NCBI GenBank assembly: GCA_965112735.1
Contig: OZ218960.1
Coordinates: forward strand, 1,426,001-1,490,000
Length of the DNA stretch: 64,000 nt
From: Phaeosaccion multiseriatum
Taxonomy: Eukaryota; Ochrophyta, other classes
Direction: 5' to 3'
Numbering within the stretch: position 1 is the stretch's first letter; each line of letters starts with the position of its first letter. Positions 11,270 to 26,802 of the stretch are shown piece after piece. Both the position numbers and the translations under genes were made by a program. The notes under the pieces are model-generated. The model saw only the letters and a list, made by a program, of their open reading frames with translations, did no database searches and had not been told where the DNA came from.

Positions 11270-11746
11270 TGCCAGCCACGTGAGGGAGGCACTTGCATCC
11301 TGCTCGCGGGCATTCGCTGCTCATGCGGCGCCACTCCTCTCATCGCTGCTTCCTTCAATGGCTATCTGCCTGTATTGGATGAGCTCTTGATGGCCGGCGC
11401 AGACGTGGGCGCGTCTGATGCCGATGGCTTTGCTCCCCTGCACACCAACAACGGAACAACACCTCTTCACGTTGCTGCGGAGAATGGGCACGAGGCTGTC
11501 GTGGCCCGTCTCATCTCTGCGGGATCCTCCATCGATACGCCCCGTTCGGATGGCCTCAATCCACTCCTTGCCGCCATCTTTCAGAACCAGTTCGGCACTG
11601 CGCTGCAGCTCCTCGACGCGGATGCCTCGGTGGACAAGGCCTTGACTGCGGCACGGGACAAATCGCTGGGCCCCGAGATCGGGCAGCGACTCCGAGGTCT
11701 GACTTCAAAGGGAGTTGTCGCACCTGATTCGAAGTACCGTTATTGA
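11270..11746 (+). pseudogene. Second ankyrin-repeat locus, truncated paralogue
   Basis: An open frame with repeats GATPLIAASFNGYLPVLDEL, GFAPLH, GTTPLHVAAENGHEAVVARL and GLNPLLAAIFQNQFGTALQLL, ending KYRY and TAA. The second repeat is cut to GFAPLHTNN, as if most of one repeat unit were deleted. There is no convincing start codon or upstream exon. The C-terminal part (GTALQLLDADA, then PEIGQRLRGL) is homologous at DNA level to the end of the neighbouring ankyrin gene. Probably a partial duplicate; it could be a 3' exon of a larger gene. Confidence 0.5.
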
Positions 11747-11879
11747 AAACGCAGCTTTCGAGGCTCTCACTGCTGGTGAGGCTGCGCTTGCTGCATGCCG
11801 AGCGAGACATGGGAGGGCTGGGCGGGAAAAAGGGCTGACGGAAAGCTGACTGATGGCGCGCTCTAGCCCTCGTCTCCTC

Positions 11880-12200
11880 GAGGGTTGACCCCTGATGCGC
11901 TATTGAGCTATCGCCGATAGCTGCGAGGTTGGCCCTTCGGGCCCAATAGCGCGCTATCGGTACGCATCAATAGCTGATAGCGTGCCGGCTGGCGCCGGCC
12001 ATAGCTAGTCCATATCGCGCCGGCTGACGCCGGCAATAGCACACTAGGAGGCTAGCTAATCATAATCATGGTGGTAAGAGGCGCAATAGCTGAGGGGGAG
12101 GGGGGGGGGGGGGGAGCTGATAGTATGCCGGCTGGCGCCGGCAATAGCGGGTAGTGCGCCGGCTGAAGCCGGCAAAAGCGATAGCTCAATGGCGCGATTA
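11880..12200. repeat. Cluster of GCCGGC hairpin repeats
   Basis: Four copies of a short palindromic unit, GCCGGCTGRCGCCGGC with small changes, at about 11985, 12018, 12127 and 12159, each followed by MATAGC-like sequence, plus a related hairpin (TTGGCCCTTCGGGCCCAA) near 11930. The same core occurs at about 33682. A poly-G run interrupts the cluster at 12101-12114. Probably a dispersed non-coding repeat family. Confidence 0.65.
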
Positions 12201-12201
12201 T

Positions 12202-12221
12202 TGACTTAATAGGAATCACCT
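12202..12221. repeat. 20-bp exact direct repeat, copy 2
   Basis: TGACTTAATAGGAATCACCT is identical to 1799-1818. It lies directly beside the GCCGGC cluster. Confidence 0.6.
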
Positions 12222-12296
12222 AAGAAACTGTGATTTTGGGTGTGTGCGTGTGTATATGCATGTGTCTCTGTGTCTCCGGGTCCCTCGAGGGGCCGG

Positions 12297-12692
12297 TTAC
12301 TCCCCCTCTTGGTCGGGGAGGGGAGGTGCAGGACCAGCACCGCAGTTGAGCCGAGCTTCCGAGAGCCACATCTGGTGGCTGCAGCTGACGAGACGGCGAA
12401 GCATCGTCAGGACGTGGCCCTTGGTGGTGGAGGAGCCAATGCGGCCCGTGCGGGAGACCACCTGCTCGGCGAGTGCGTGTAGGAGTGATTGCGCCTGTGC
12501 GCCGAGTCGTCCGTGGGGCTCGATGGCGAAGGTGGTGAGGCGAACACGCTCTCGGTCGTAGGTGCCGGCATAGTGCCGCTCCTTGCGGGTCTCGCTGTGG
12601 GCTGCTGCCGCTCCCGGTCTGGTGTCCGTGGAGCATGCAGTCAGCCATTCGAAGCCAGCAGCAATCAGCGGTCGACGAGCGAGGCGGCTCAC
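12297..12692 (-). pseudogene. Possible retroelement fragment
   Basis: A 131-codon open frame with compositionally normal protein (LTTFAIEPHGRLGAQAQSLL, then ALAEQVVSRTG) unlike the low-complexity frames around it. The pattern Ф-x-Ф-E-x-x-G-x-x-G-x-x-A-x-x-L-L recalls the C-terminal region after the reverse transcriptase of some non-LTR elements, but this is from memory and no RT motif is present. Calling it an unrecognised gene fragment is equally fair. Confidence 0.3.
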
Positions 12693-13041
12693 AAATGGCC
12701 CGTCGTACCAACTCCTAAACTTCAGCAGCTCGTCGCTCGAGTGAGAATTAAAGGAAAAAAAAGAAAGAAGAAAGAATCTGAGCTTGCTGTGCTTACAGTC
12801 AGTTCCCTCACTCGTTTATTTCCTTGTATGCTGGAGGCTTGGGCTTTGTGGACCTGAAACGAGGAGAGTGCCGCTCCAGACGAAGGAAAGAAAGCCGAGG
12901 GAAACCACACCGACTGTGCCGGTTTGGGGAGGAGAAGAGGAGAAGGGGAGAGTGGGAGTGACGGGAGGGTGACAAGGCAGAGATCGGCCGCCAGGAGGTA
13001 GAGGTGGTAGTGGGCGGGTGTGAAGGAAGGACGGAAGATCG
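12693..13041. other. Upstream region of alpha/beta hydrolase
   Basis: No gene or recognisable element seen; presumably promoter and 5' UTR of the hydrolase gene. Confidence 0.4.
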
Positions 13042-15277
13042 ATGAGTTCTTCAGGAGTAGCAGCAGGAGAGGCTTGTGTTGCGGCGGTGTTTTCCCCCTG
13101 TCTCCTACTCATCATTCCCTTGGTGGTGATCGTGCTTGCGCTTCTATGGAGGAAGCGCCGGGTGGACAAGCTGCTTAACCACAACAACCAACGCCTGCTG
13201 AGCGCGGGGCACGTGCCTGATGGTCGCCTGAAGGCTTTTCACCACCTCTCTGTGCACGCCATGAGCATGCCCGAGGGGAAGAAGAGGCCCTTCAAAAAGG
13301 GTTTTGTTCTTATCGGTAAGACAAGACGAGAGGAGGGAAACTGGGGTAAAGCTGAGGAGGGTCAAGAGAGCACAACAGCACCAGAGCTTCTTCCGCCTCC
13401 AACCCCGCGTTGTTTTCCGTCGCCCTCCTTTGCCCCTCCCGCTCCTCTTTGCTGGCTCGCTTCAGGCGGTTTCGGCGACACTCCAATGCTGTGGGAGGAG
13501 CTAAGTCAATACATTACAAAAGCAGGGTGAGAGTAAAGGACAGGACATGACTTCCAGGCTGTCTCTCGATGTTTCTTGGCCATCTCTCTCCCTCTCGTCT
13601 GGCTTTCCGTCGCTACGTCCTGCCCTATATATCGATGTCCTCGCTTCCTACTGTCCTTTGTACCGTACTCTCCGCTGCCGATTCGCTGCTGCCACCAGCA
13701 CCCGCTTTCTCCTCAGCACGCAATGACGTAAATTGTCCTTCCCCTCCCCCCCCTCCTCCTCCTCCCTTCTTCTTCTTCTTCTTCTTCTTCTTCTTCTTCT
13801 TCTTCTTCTTCTTCTTCCCATCTTTCTCCTTCTCCTTCTCCTGCTGCTCCCCTTACCAACTGCTGAAACATTAGACACTTTTACGTGACCCCCCGCACTC
13901 CTGGCTGGGCCCGCGACGACGGCTTCCGCGAGATTAGCTTGGTGGGCTGGAGGGAGTGGGTGCTCAGGGCCAAGGAGGCTCTGGCAGGTCAGTGAGGATG
14001 AGTTTCTCACCAAGTACTGGTGAAAAGAAGGTTGACTGAAAGCCGACAATGACTCAGCCCTCCTCCTCCTCCTTCCTTGTCCTCCTCCTCCTCCTCCTGC
14101 TGCTGCTCCTCCTCCTCCCCGCATTGGAAGCGAAAATTCGGTACACACCATGTGATTGAATTGATTTATCACGAGCCTTTTACCCTGCGTATGTCTACTC
14201 TCCACTCCCCCCTCCCTAAACCTTTGCCTAAGCGCTGCTTCTTTCGCTCTCCTTCCTTCCACCGTCTCTGTCTTCTGCTACCATCTTCTCTCCCAACCAT
14301 CATATCCACAACCCCCACCCAACCCTTGTCCTTCCTCAGTGGCCAAAGGTATCTGCGAAGAGGTGACCATTTGCGGCCACTCTACAGGAGCAGTGGTGGC
14401 TGCTTTGGTGGCCGAAACGGAAGAGGTGGAGCGAATAGGTGAGGAGAAGCAGCAGGAGGCGAGAGAGAGGGAAGGGGAGGCACGTGGTGTGTTTTCGACG
14501 CGCGCGCACACACACACGCACGCGCGCGCACACACACACATACATATGCTATTTCTTTCCTACTCCACTCTCTCTCTCCCTGTCCTATCCTTCCTCTCTC
14601 CACATTCTCCTTCCCCTCTTGTCCCCCTTCCTCTCCCTCTCCCTCCCGCGATCTGTACTGCGCCGCTGACCCCCCTTGCCCCCTCCCGCCTCAAACACAC
14701 ACACACACACACGCGCCGACAAACCCACCCACACACACACACACGCGCGCACACACACATACCAGTCTTCACTGGTCCCAATCTGGTGTGCAACCCTTCG
14801 GACATGTGGGCCAGAAACCTCCTGCTAAAGCCGTACCTCGGCACTTTCATCGCGTGGTTTCTGTGGGTGACTCCCAAGAAGCAACGCGCAGGTCGCCCCG
14901 TGGATACGCTCAACTCCGCCGTTTACGAGAAGGGCTATTATTTGACAGCCTTTCCCATGCGGGCGGTTCAGTCCATGTGGAAAGCTCAGGACGCAATGTC
15001 TGGCGAGTGGCGAGTAAGGAAAGAGGTGGTGCTGCTTATGGGCGAGCAGGATGGGAGTGTGGCCCCCCTGGAGACCCAAGTGGCCACGGCCAGAGACTTT
15101 ATCCCTGGAGGCGGTCGCGTGGATGAGAAGAATGGAGGTGGGGATGGGGATGGTAACGGAGGGACGAGAGGGGTGGCGTTACGGTTCGAGAAGGTGAAGA
15201 ACGCCGCTCATGGGCTATTGTCAGAGACTCCGGACGTGGTGGAGTACGTTGCACGCGTGCTGCTGGAGGAGAGGTGA
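13042..15277 (+). CDS. Alpha/beta hydrolase (serine esterase/lipase-like), N-terminal membrane anchor
   Basis: Exons 13042-13315, 13466-13526, 13875-13987, 14340-14438, 14766-15277; all phases fit, giving 352 residues. The N-terminus has a strong transmembrane segment (FSPCLLLIIPLVVIVLALLW) followed by RKRR, so a cytosol-facing anchored enzyme is likely. Catalytic triad candidates: nucleophile elbow GHSTG (exon 4), Asp of MGEQDGSV, His of NAAHGLLSE. GGFGDTP after VLIG would form the oxyanion region. The fold suits acylglycerol or carboxyl esters; the substrate is unknown. Intron 2 contains (TTC)n, and intron 4 ends in (CA)n next to its acceptor. Confidence 0.85.
13768..13816. repeat. (TTC)n microsatellite in intron
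   Basis: About 16 uninterrupted TTC units in the hydrolase's second intron, on the sense strand upstream of the acceptor. Confidence 0.9.
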
Positions 15278-15630
15278 ATGGGGGTGACCACATACATTGA
15301 ATAGATAGGTGTTTGTGGGGAGTGAGTGAGTGACTTGAACGAAGGAGTTGAGTGAGCGAGTGAGTGAGTTGCGTCGGCGTTTACTCTCTCCTCCTCACAC
15401 GCGCATGGGCTCTCTCTCACGGGTCCGATCAAAATTGAACTCCGAAGTAAAAGTTTTTTTTTTCTATTACAATACTTTCTGTAAATGCATACTCTCTCCA
15501 GGCGTTTGCATGTCTCAGCGCACGCACACCCTGCCCTGCGCCTATATTCTTCTACACACACATCAACACACACACACATCACATCAGCACTGCACCACAC
15601 CCCCCCCACACACCATCCTCCCTCCAATCA
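15278..15630. other. 3' intergenic, convergent genes
   Basis: No gene. GAGT-type repeats at 15320-15370 and a short A/T-rich patch near 15450. Confidence 0.5.
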
Positions 15631-19821
<4,191 letters not shown>

Positions 19822-19877
19822 GGTTTTGCTTTTCTTGTGCACTTCTTGTCCCCTCCCTCGGTGTGGCGCCCAAAGGG
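19822..19877. promoter_or_regulatory. Very short divergent promoter, FARSA / MFSD5-like
   Basis: Only 56 bp separate the two proposed start codons. Either the transcripts overlap at their 5' ends or the transporter really starts at a later ATG such as 19968. Confidence 0.45.
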
Positions 19878-21499
19878 ATGGCACCAAACGCGTGTTCATT
19901 CCCCTTCATTTTGGCAGGAGCATCTTTGGCATCTTTTGTGATCCTTTGCTCCGGCTGTAGATCTCCCATGCGGCCCTTGACTGTTGGTGTTCTGCTGGGA
20001 GGAGGGGTAGCAGCATCAGCAGCAGCGGGAGTAGCGGGAGCAACAACGACAGCAGGAGTACCAGCTCTTTCAGAAGCACGGTCATGCGAAGGCGCGCAGC
20101 AATGGCGGCGGCCGCAACCGTCCGGGAAGCTATTTGCGAAGAGCAAGAGGAGACGGAGGTCGCTCTCTTCCCAGCTACCTCGATCAACACCGCTATCGAC
20201 GCGCCAATGGACCGCGGCAAGACTGCGAGGAGGGGCAGTTGGAGAAGCAAGAGGAGAAGGCCTAGTTGGCTCCTCAGCATCAGTGTGTAGAGCAACCGCA
20301 ACCACACACGAAGAAGAGCCGGACGAGACCACGGATCAGGCACTAGCACATAGATCAGTTCCGGATACTGCGTGTGCTACTCTTCCGAATGGCGAGACAG
20401 ACGCACTTCGAGATGCTGTCTTTCTCACTGGTGGCGGAGGTGGCGGTGCCACATCCAGCAGGCTCCCGGCAGTGCTTCGCAGCCTCGGGGGCTGGGGACT
20501 AGTCACTGCGGCCTTTACGTTCTCCACCTTTAAGGGCGAGGGGGCAGCAGGTCTAGGCGCGGTCGAGCTGTCGGTCTTCGTCACGGCCATCCTCACGGCT
20601 TCGATCTACTTTGGCTCGGGTCTGTTTGTCGGGCTGGGGTTCTCCCCACTGTCTAAGCCACTCACCAACAGCAGTAGCAGTGAGCGTGGTGCCGACTCTG
20701 CTGCCCCTCCCCCGGGCTTCTTGCGCTTTCGCAATGCCTACCTGGTGGTGCATCTGTTGGCGACTCTCGCAGATTTCATGATGGGGCCGTATCTCTACAG
20801 GCTGTACTCAGAGAAGGGTGAGTGGTGTGGGTGAGTAGGATAACAAGGGATAAGTTTTCTCTCCAAAGGGATCCAAAGGGAGGAAGGGAAGGGAGGGAGG
20901 GAGGGAACACAGAGCGCCGGCCAGAGACAACTGACCGGGGTTTCGGGGCACGAAAGAACACAGAGCCCTCTCGCACATGGTTTCCGCGTATATAGAGAAG
21001 CCAAGGAAATGGCACCAGAGGATCCGACTCATCCCTTTTCATCTGGTGCCATCTTGTCAGCATACGTATCTACTACACCTCATCCCATTCCCAATCAACC
21101 TCTCCCTTTAATTTGTTCTTTGCTACTGCGTTTCGTCCCCCCCCCCCCCCCCAGGTCTGGAGATGAAGGAGATCGGGCTGCTCTTCACCGCTGGCTTTGT
21201 ATGTGCGGGGCTGGCCAGCATGGGTATCGGAGCTGTGGTGGACAAGTTCGGAAGGCGTAACGGCTGTCTGGCGTCGTGCTTCCTGCACGCCTTGCAGTGC
21301 ATGATGCTCCGCGCGGGGTGAGTTTCACACGTGTTGGTTTATGTGCGCGCGCGTGTGTGTGTGTGTGTGTGTGTATGTGTGTATGTGTGTGTGTGAGCGA
21401 GGTTAGTGGGGGTTTCTCGCCCTGCCCCCGCGCCGCCCCTTCGTCTCTCTCGCCTCGCTCTTTCTCTGCTGCAGGGGATGAGCATGCCCGTTCTCTGAT

Positions 21500-21548
<49 letters not shown>

Positions 21549-24294
21549 AACTACCGCGTCCTGCTCCTGGGCCGGGCCATATCAGGTGTGGCGAGCGCTC
21601 TCTTCGCCACCTCCTACGAATGCTGGATGGTGGACGAGCACCACAAGAGGGGCTTCCCCTCCGGCCTCATGGGCAGGACCTTCAGCCAGTATGTGCAGGT
21701 ACGTAGGGTCCAGGGATGCATGTGTTGGCGGGCTGGTGGGAAGGGGGCTGCCCAGAGTAGGGGCTACAGGCCAGGGAGTAGGGAAGTGGGAGTGGTACAA
21801 GGGGCAGGGATGGCAGTGGATGGGAGGGGCAGGATCGTCGAAGAACTCACTTCTGAGGAGCAATTGGGCGTGTGTCTACAGAGGAAATGTACCCACTCCG
21901 GCAATGCCCACCATGCCCAACCATGTCTCACCTGTGTTTCTCTCTCTCCCATTCCATCTCTCTCTATACACATACATCCATCCCTCTCTCTCACATACAC
22001 ACACACACATACGCACGGCAATTGAATGTGTCAGGGTATGGGCTTGGTAGCCGTGTGCGCCGGTCAGCTGTCGGGGCTGGGGGTGGACAAGGGCTGGGGC
22101 ATACACGCTCCCTTCGACTTGTCGGCCGCCGCAGGCGTGTGCGTGGCCGGCTTGCTCATGCTGCTGTGGACGGAGAACTATGGTGGGGGGGGGAAGCTGG
22201 ATACCATCACGTCATATTTGTTTCTATCTCTGTCTGTCTGTCTGTCTGTCTGTCTGTTTCTGTCTGTCTGTCCGTCTATCTGTCTGTCTGTCTGTTGGAG
22301 GGGAGTACGAACGAGTCAACCACCGCCTGACCAACCCGACGTTGGGCTTAGCAATGCGAGGCCTCCACGTGCATCTTCCTCCTCGCACTGGACTTCTTTG
22401 ACTTCTTTGACTACTTTGACTACTTTGTCTTCTTTGACTTCTTTGACTTCGCGTCTCAAAACCCCCAGGGGCGGGCGGAGCGTATCCCTGGTCCTCCCAC
22501 GTCACCCCCACGTCACCCCCACGTCACCCCCACTCATCCCCCCCCCCCCCCCCCAATCACTCCCAATCTCAGGCACCTCTCAGGCGCTCACCCGCAAGAG
22601 CGGAGGTGTAACGGCGGCCGTGAGGGACGCATGGGGCAACATCCTCCTCGCATGCAAGCAGATCAGCTCCAACACCAAGACGCTTTGCGTGGGGCTCTAC
22701 CAGTCTCTCTTTGAGAGCGCCATGCTGACCTTTGTCTTCATGTGGACCCCTGTTCTCGACGCAGCCAGTCAAGCAGAGGCCGTAAGCAGGGGTGTACCCT
22801 TCACGGGCATTCACCACGCCACCATCTTCACGGGATTCATGATTGCGGTCATGGGAGGAAGCACCGCTTTCGGCTTCCTAACGGAGGCCCTGCCCTCCAG
22901 GTGGAGGTTACAGCCGGAGAAGGTGCTGCTGTTGGTGGGCCTGTTGGGCATGGGGGCAATGTATGCCGTCGCCAGCTCGCACACGCCCGCCGTGCTCATG
23001 ACCGCCCTGCTGCTCTTTGAGGGCTGCGTGGGAATGTATTTCCCCGCCATCGGTGAGTGAGTGGATGGATGGAAGGGGACGGCGGTGGATGGCACTAGAG
23101 GGGAGTGGATGGCAGTGCATGGCAGTGGAGGGGAGTGCATGGCAGTGGATGGCAGTGGATGGAAGTGGATGGCACATCGGCGTCTGCGGTGTCTGTCGCA
23201 CAGCGGCTGAAGGGTGTGTGGCCTTGCTTGGGGATTCAGCCCTTCCCCTTGTGTCAGTGTCTTTCAGCCCTTCCCCTTGTGTCAGTGTCAGGCCAACAAC
23301 ACAAGGAAAACGCCACACTCATTTCCACGCGCCCTCTGCCCCTCGCTCAACCCCCCCCCTCCTCCTCCTCCTCCTCCTCCTCCTCCTCCTCCTCCTCCTC
23401 CTCCTCCCCCTCCCCCTCCTCCTCCTCCTCCTCCTCCTCCTCCTCCTCCTCCTCCTCCTCCTCCTCCCCCTCCTCCTCCCCCTCCTCCTCCTCCTCCACA
23501 GGCACTATGCGGTCGAGGTACATCGAAGACAGCGTGCGAGGCACGGTGATGAACCTCTTTCGCGTGGTGCTCAACGCCGTTGTGGTGGCAATGCTCACAG
23601 GGCCCATTGGCAGTGGGTGGGAGCTGAGTGTCCAACAGCCCGTTGTGTTTGGCATCTGTACGGCAATGATGGCGGGTGCCGTGTTGGTTCAGATTGGCCT
23701 GCTGCGTAGCGGGGGTGGTGGCAGCAGCGGGAGCAGGGGGGGGGGCGGGGACGTGAGCAGCGACACTGCTGGAGCAGGTACTGCACTGGAAGGGAGGTGA
23801 AGTGAAGAGGTGGGTGGTAGCAGCAGGTGGTAGCAGCAGACTATCCGGCGGCAGAATTAATTCTTCCTTGTGTGTCGCAGGGACAAGGCCTTCACAAACC
23901 CCACGCCCCCCCCCACCCCCCCCCCTCCTACCCCTCTGCACAATCAACTAATCTGGCTCTCTTTCCCCTCTTTTGATTTCTCTCTCTCTCTCTCTCTCCC
24001 TTTCTCTCTCTTGCTCTCCTCTCCCCACCAATTGTAGGTTCCTCTCCACCCCCTGATAGCGGTACACCCCATGCGCCGCTCCCGCCGCTCTTGGAGCCCG
24101 CACCACCTTCTCCATCGTCTCCTTCCTCCTCCTCCACCACCTCCTCCTCCTCCTCCTCCTTTCCCTCTTCCTCTTCCTCGCCTCCTCACCCCCAACCAAA
24201 GGCTAAGCCCCGAGTCGTGGCCAAGTACGCCAAGAGGGCTGTCGGTGCGGTGGCTGTATGCGCTTCGGTGGTGTCAGCGAAGGCACTGCTGTAG
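19878..24294 (+). CDS. MFSD5-type major facilitator (molybdate-anion transporter-like)
   Basis: Exons 19878-20817, 21155-21317, 21548-21698, 22035-22182, 22573-23052, 23502-23777, 24038-24294; phases fit, about 804 residues. The core matches the MFSD5 family, known in algae and animals as high-affinity molybdate transporters: FRNAYLVVHLLATLADFMMGPYLY (first part FRNAYLVVHLLATLADF), GLLFTAGF, DKFGRRNGCL, GRAISGVASALF, ECWMVDEHHKRGFPSGL, FVFMWTP, and RSRYIEDSVRGTVMNLFR. Around twelve hydrophobic helices are visible. About 290 residues precede the core, low in conservation and rich in Arg, Gly and Thr. The C-terminus has a Ser/Pro-rich tail and a last hydrophobic stretch. The 3' exon was chosen because it restores phase; without that splice the frame stops at 23800. 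Confidence 0.85.
21507..21547. repeat. (CA)n directly abutting a splice acceptor
   Basis: About 20 CA units end in the AG that opens exon 3 of the MFSD5-like gene. Confidence 0.9.
23359..23498. repeat. (CCT)n tract before MFSD5-like exon 6
   Basis: About 140 bp of CCT with short CCC interruptions, ending four bases before the acceptor AG at 23500-23501. Confidence 0.9.
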
Positions 24295-25017
24295 GACTGT
24301 AGTCTTGGTGTAGGTAGTCCTGTATCAAGTGCGTTGACGCTTCGGCTGTAGCTCGAGAGCTCATGTGTTCTAAGTTCTGTCGCTCCGTCTCCCTCCATCT
24401 CCTTCAAGAGGAAAAAAGGAAGGAAGGAAGGAAGGAAGGAAAGCTAAAGGAGGGAAAGGCGTGCGTGAGTGCGTGCGAGCGGAGGGAGAAAAAAATAAAA
24501 AGGTCATAAAAACTGAAACCTAAACTGTCTGTACCTATCTGTTTGCTTCCGTATAGTGTTACCTGTTCTTTTACGCACCTTCATACGCCTCATTTGCCTA
24601 TACAGCTCCCAGAACCCCTTGGTCTCGTAGCTGTCTACTGCGCTGCGGTTTGCGGGAAGAGCTGCGCGCTCACCTTCCCACACACTTTGCCTTCCTTGGC
24701 TCCTCCTCGCCCTAAACGGCAGAGAGGAACCACCTCCTCCTCCGAAGATCAACACGCAATCGGCAAGCAGATCACTCGCCGCCGACGAGCTATGGAAGAG
24801 CAAGGAGTGGTCAACTGTGTCGACGTTGTAGTTCCCTGGATGCTATTGTGATGCGGGGGCTTGATCCTTACCCGGGTTATTATCTTGGCTGAAATTTTGG
24901 AGAGTTTGCCAAAGGTGCTCTATTACAGTCCGCACCTGCTGTCATAAGTGGGCATTGTGCGTGGTGGTTGAGCTGGTCTGGACCTTCCCATTGACGTCGG
25001 GAAGGAGTTGTTGAACT
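24295..25017. other. Intergenic before RP2-like gene
   Basis: No gene supported. A (GGAA)n patch lies near 24418-24442. The last ~200 bp before 25018 are the likely promoter and 5' UTR. Confidence 0.5.
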
Positions 25018-26760
25018 ATGGTCGGTTTTACCGCCCCAGACGGCACGGAGTTCTCGGACAGGGCTGCGTTTCGGAAGTACGTGTTCAAGACAGAGTACAC
25101 CTTTGAAGAGAGGTAAGAAAAGGGGAGGGGGGTTGGTGTGCCATGTGCCTGCTCTGCTGCGGTACCCCCGTGCCGTTTCCCACTTATCCTCTCTCCTTCA
25201 TCGTCTCAACGTACGCGCACCCCCTCAGGACCGGCGAGACTCTATTCAAGCAGCCTGGGCAGATCGACGGGCAGCCCTTCAATCTCACGGACCTCCGAGA
25301 CTGCACCGTGATGCTTCTCGACTACTCAGAGACAGGTGCGTGTCGTGCGAACCCCATCCATGGGCACCCCACCCTGCCAGCACAGCGTCCTCATAGTGCG
25401 AGAGAGCACCAACCGATCAATGAGTCAGTGAAGCACTCAATCAATCACATCACATCACATTGCTGCTCGTGTGCAGTCGTGCTTGCATCCCCTTGTCACT
25501 GTGGTGTGTGGCACATGCTTCTCATATCCCATCTACCCCCCGACCTTGACGTCTCTACGTTACGTGCCCCACGCTGCAACGCCTTCCGCCTACACACTCC
25601 ACCCCAGTTAGCACTCACCTCAAGCGACCGAATACCGAGCCCATAAGCTCTAATGTAAATCTCATATCCCAAGTGAACACCCATTCCCTTGTGCCCTCCC
25701 TCCCTTACTCCCTCCCTCACTCCCTCCCTCTCTCCCTTCCTGCTCTGTCCCCTCCCTCCCTTACTCACTCCCTCCTCTCTCCCTTCCTCTCCCTCCCACC
25801 CTTCCTCTCCCCACCCTCCCTCCTTCGCACCCACCCTCCCCCCCTCCCTCCTTCGCACCCACGCTCCCCCCCTCCCTCCCTCCCTCCCTCTCTCCCCCCT
25901 CTTCCAGTGACTGTGGACGAGGTGCACGATAGCAAAGTGTTCATTGCCGCGTGTGGAGACTCCGTTTTCCTCCGAGACTGCTCCGGCTGCTCCATTACTG
26001 TGGCGTGCAAGCAACTGCGCACTAGGGACTGCCATGACTGCACCATTTGTGAGTCAGTGCAGTGCACCGTTCGTTCGTATTGATCATTCGCTCGGTCATT
26101 CCTTTCCTCCAATTGCCGTTTCAATATAAGCGGTGCACCATATACGTCCGTTTCCCTGATTCAAGTGTGGGTCTTGAGTTCACTTCGCCCCCAACTTTCT
26201 GTCGCCTTTTCTTCGGAGCAACTCCTCCCACTCTTCCCTCCTTCCTGCCTGGCCCAATGCCTTACCCCTTACCTTCCTTTACCTTACCTTACCTTACCTT
26301 CCTTCACCTTACCTTGCCCTATCTTAGACCTCTATTCCAAGACGGAGCCCATCATAGAGCTCAGTGACAGGATGGTCTTCGCGCCCTTCAATGGTACGTA
26401 TGTTTTCTGTGATATTGTCTTCTACCTCCCCGATCACCACCACCACCACCAGCAGCAGCAGTGGACGTTCCCCCTCCGAATCACGCACGGATTGAACAGC
26501 TGCCTTTTCGGCTTTCCACCATCTCACTCCCTTCCTCCTCCTCCTCCTCCTCCTCCTCCTCCTCCTCCTCCTCCTCCTCCTCCTCCTCCTCTTCCTCTTC
26601 CTCCATCCACTGCCATCTCCCCCCTCTGAATAGGGGCGTATGAAGGGCATGGAGAGCACCTCAAGGCTGCCAACCTCACCACTCCCAATCTGGTAAGGGG
26701 AAGGAGCAAGCTCAAACTCAAACATACTGTGCGCCCCATAGGGCGGGTAGTCTGCCTGTC

Positions 26761-26802
<42 letters not shown>

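Noticed and set aside
23288-23947. Poly-Gly, poly-Pro and poly-Leu frames
   Set aside because: Products of the (CCT)n tract in an MFSD5-like intron.
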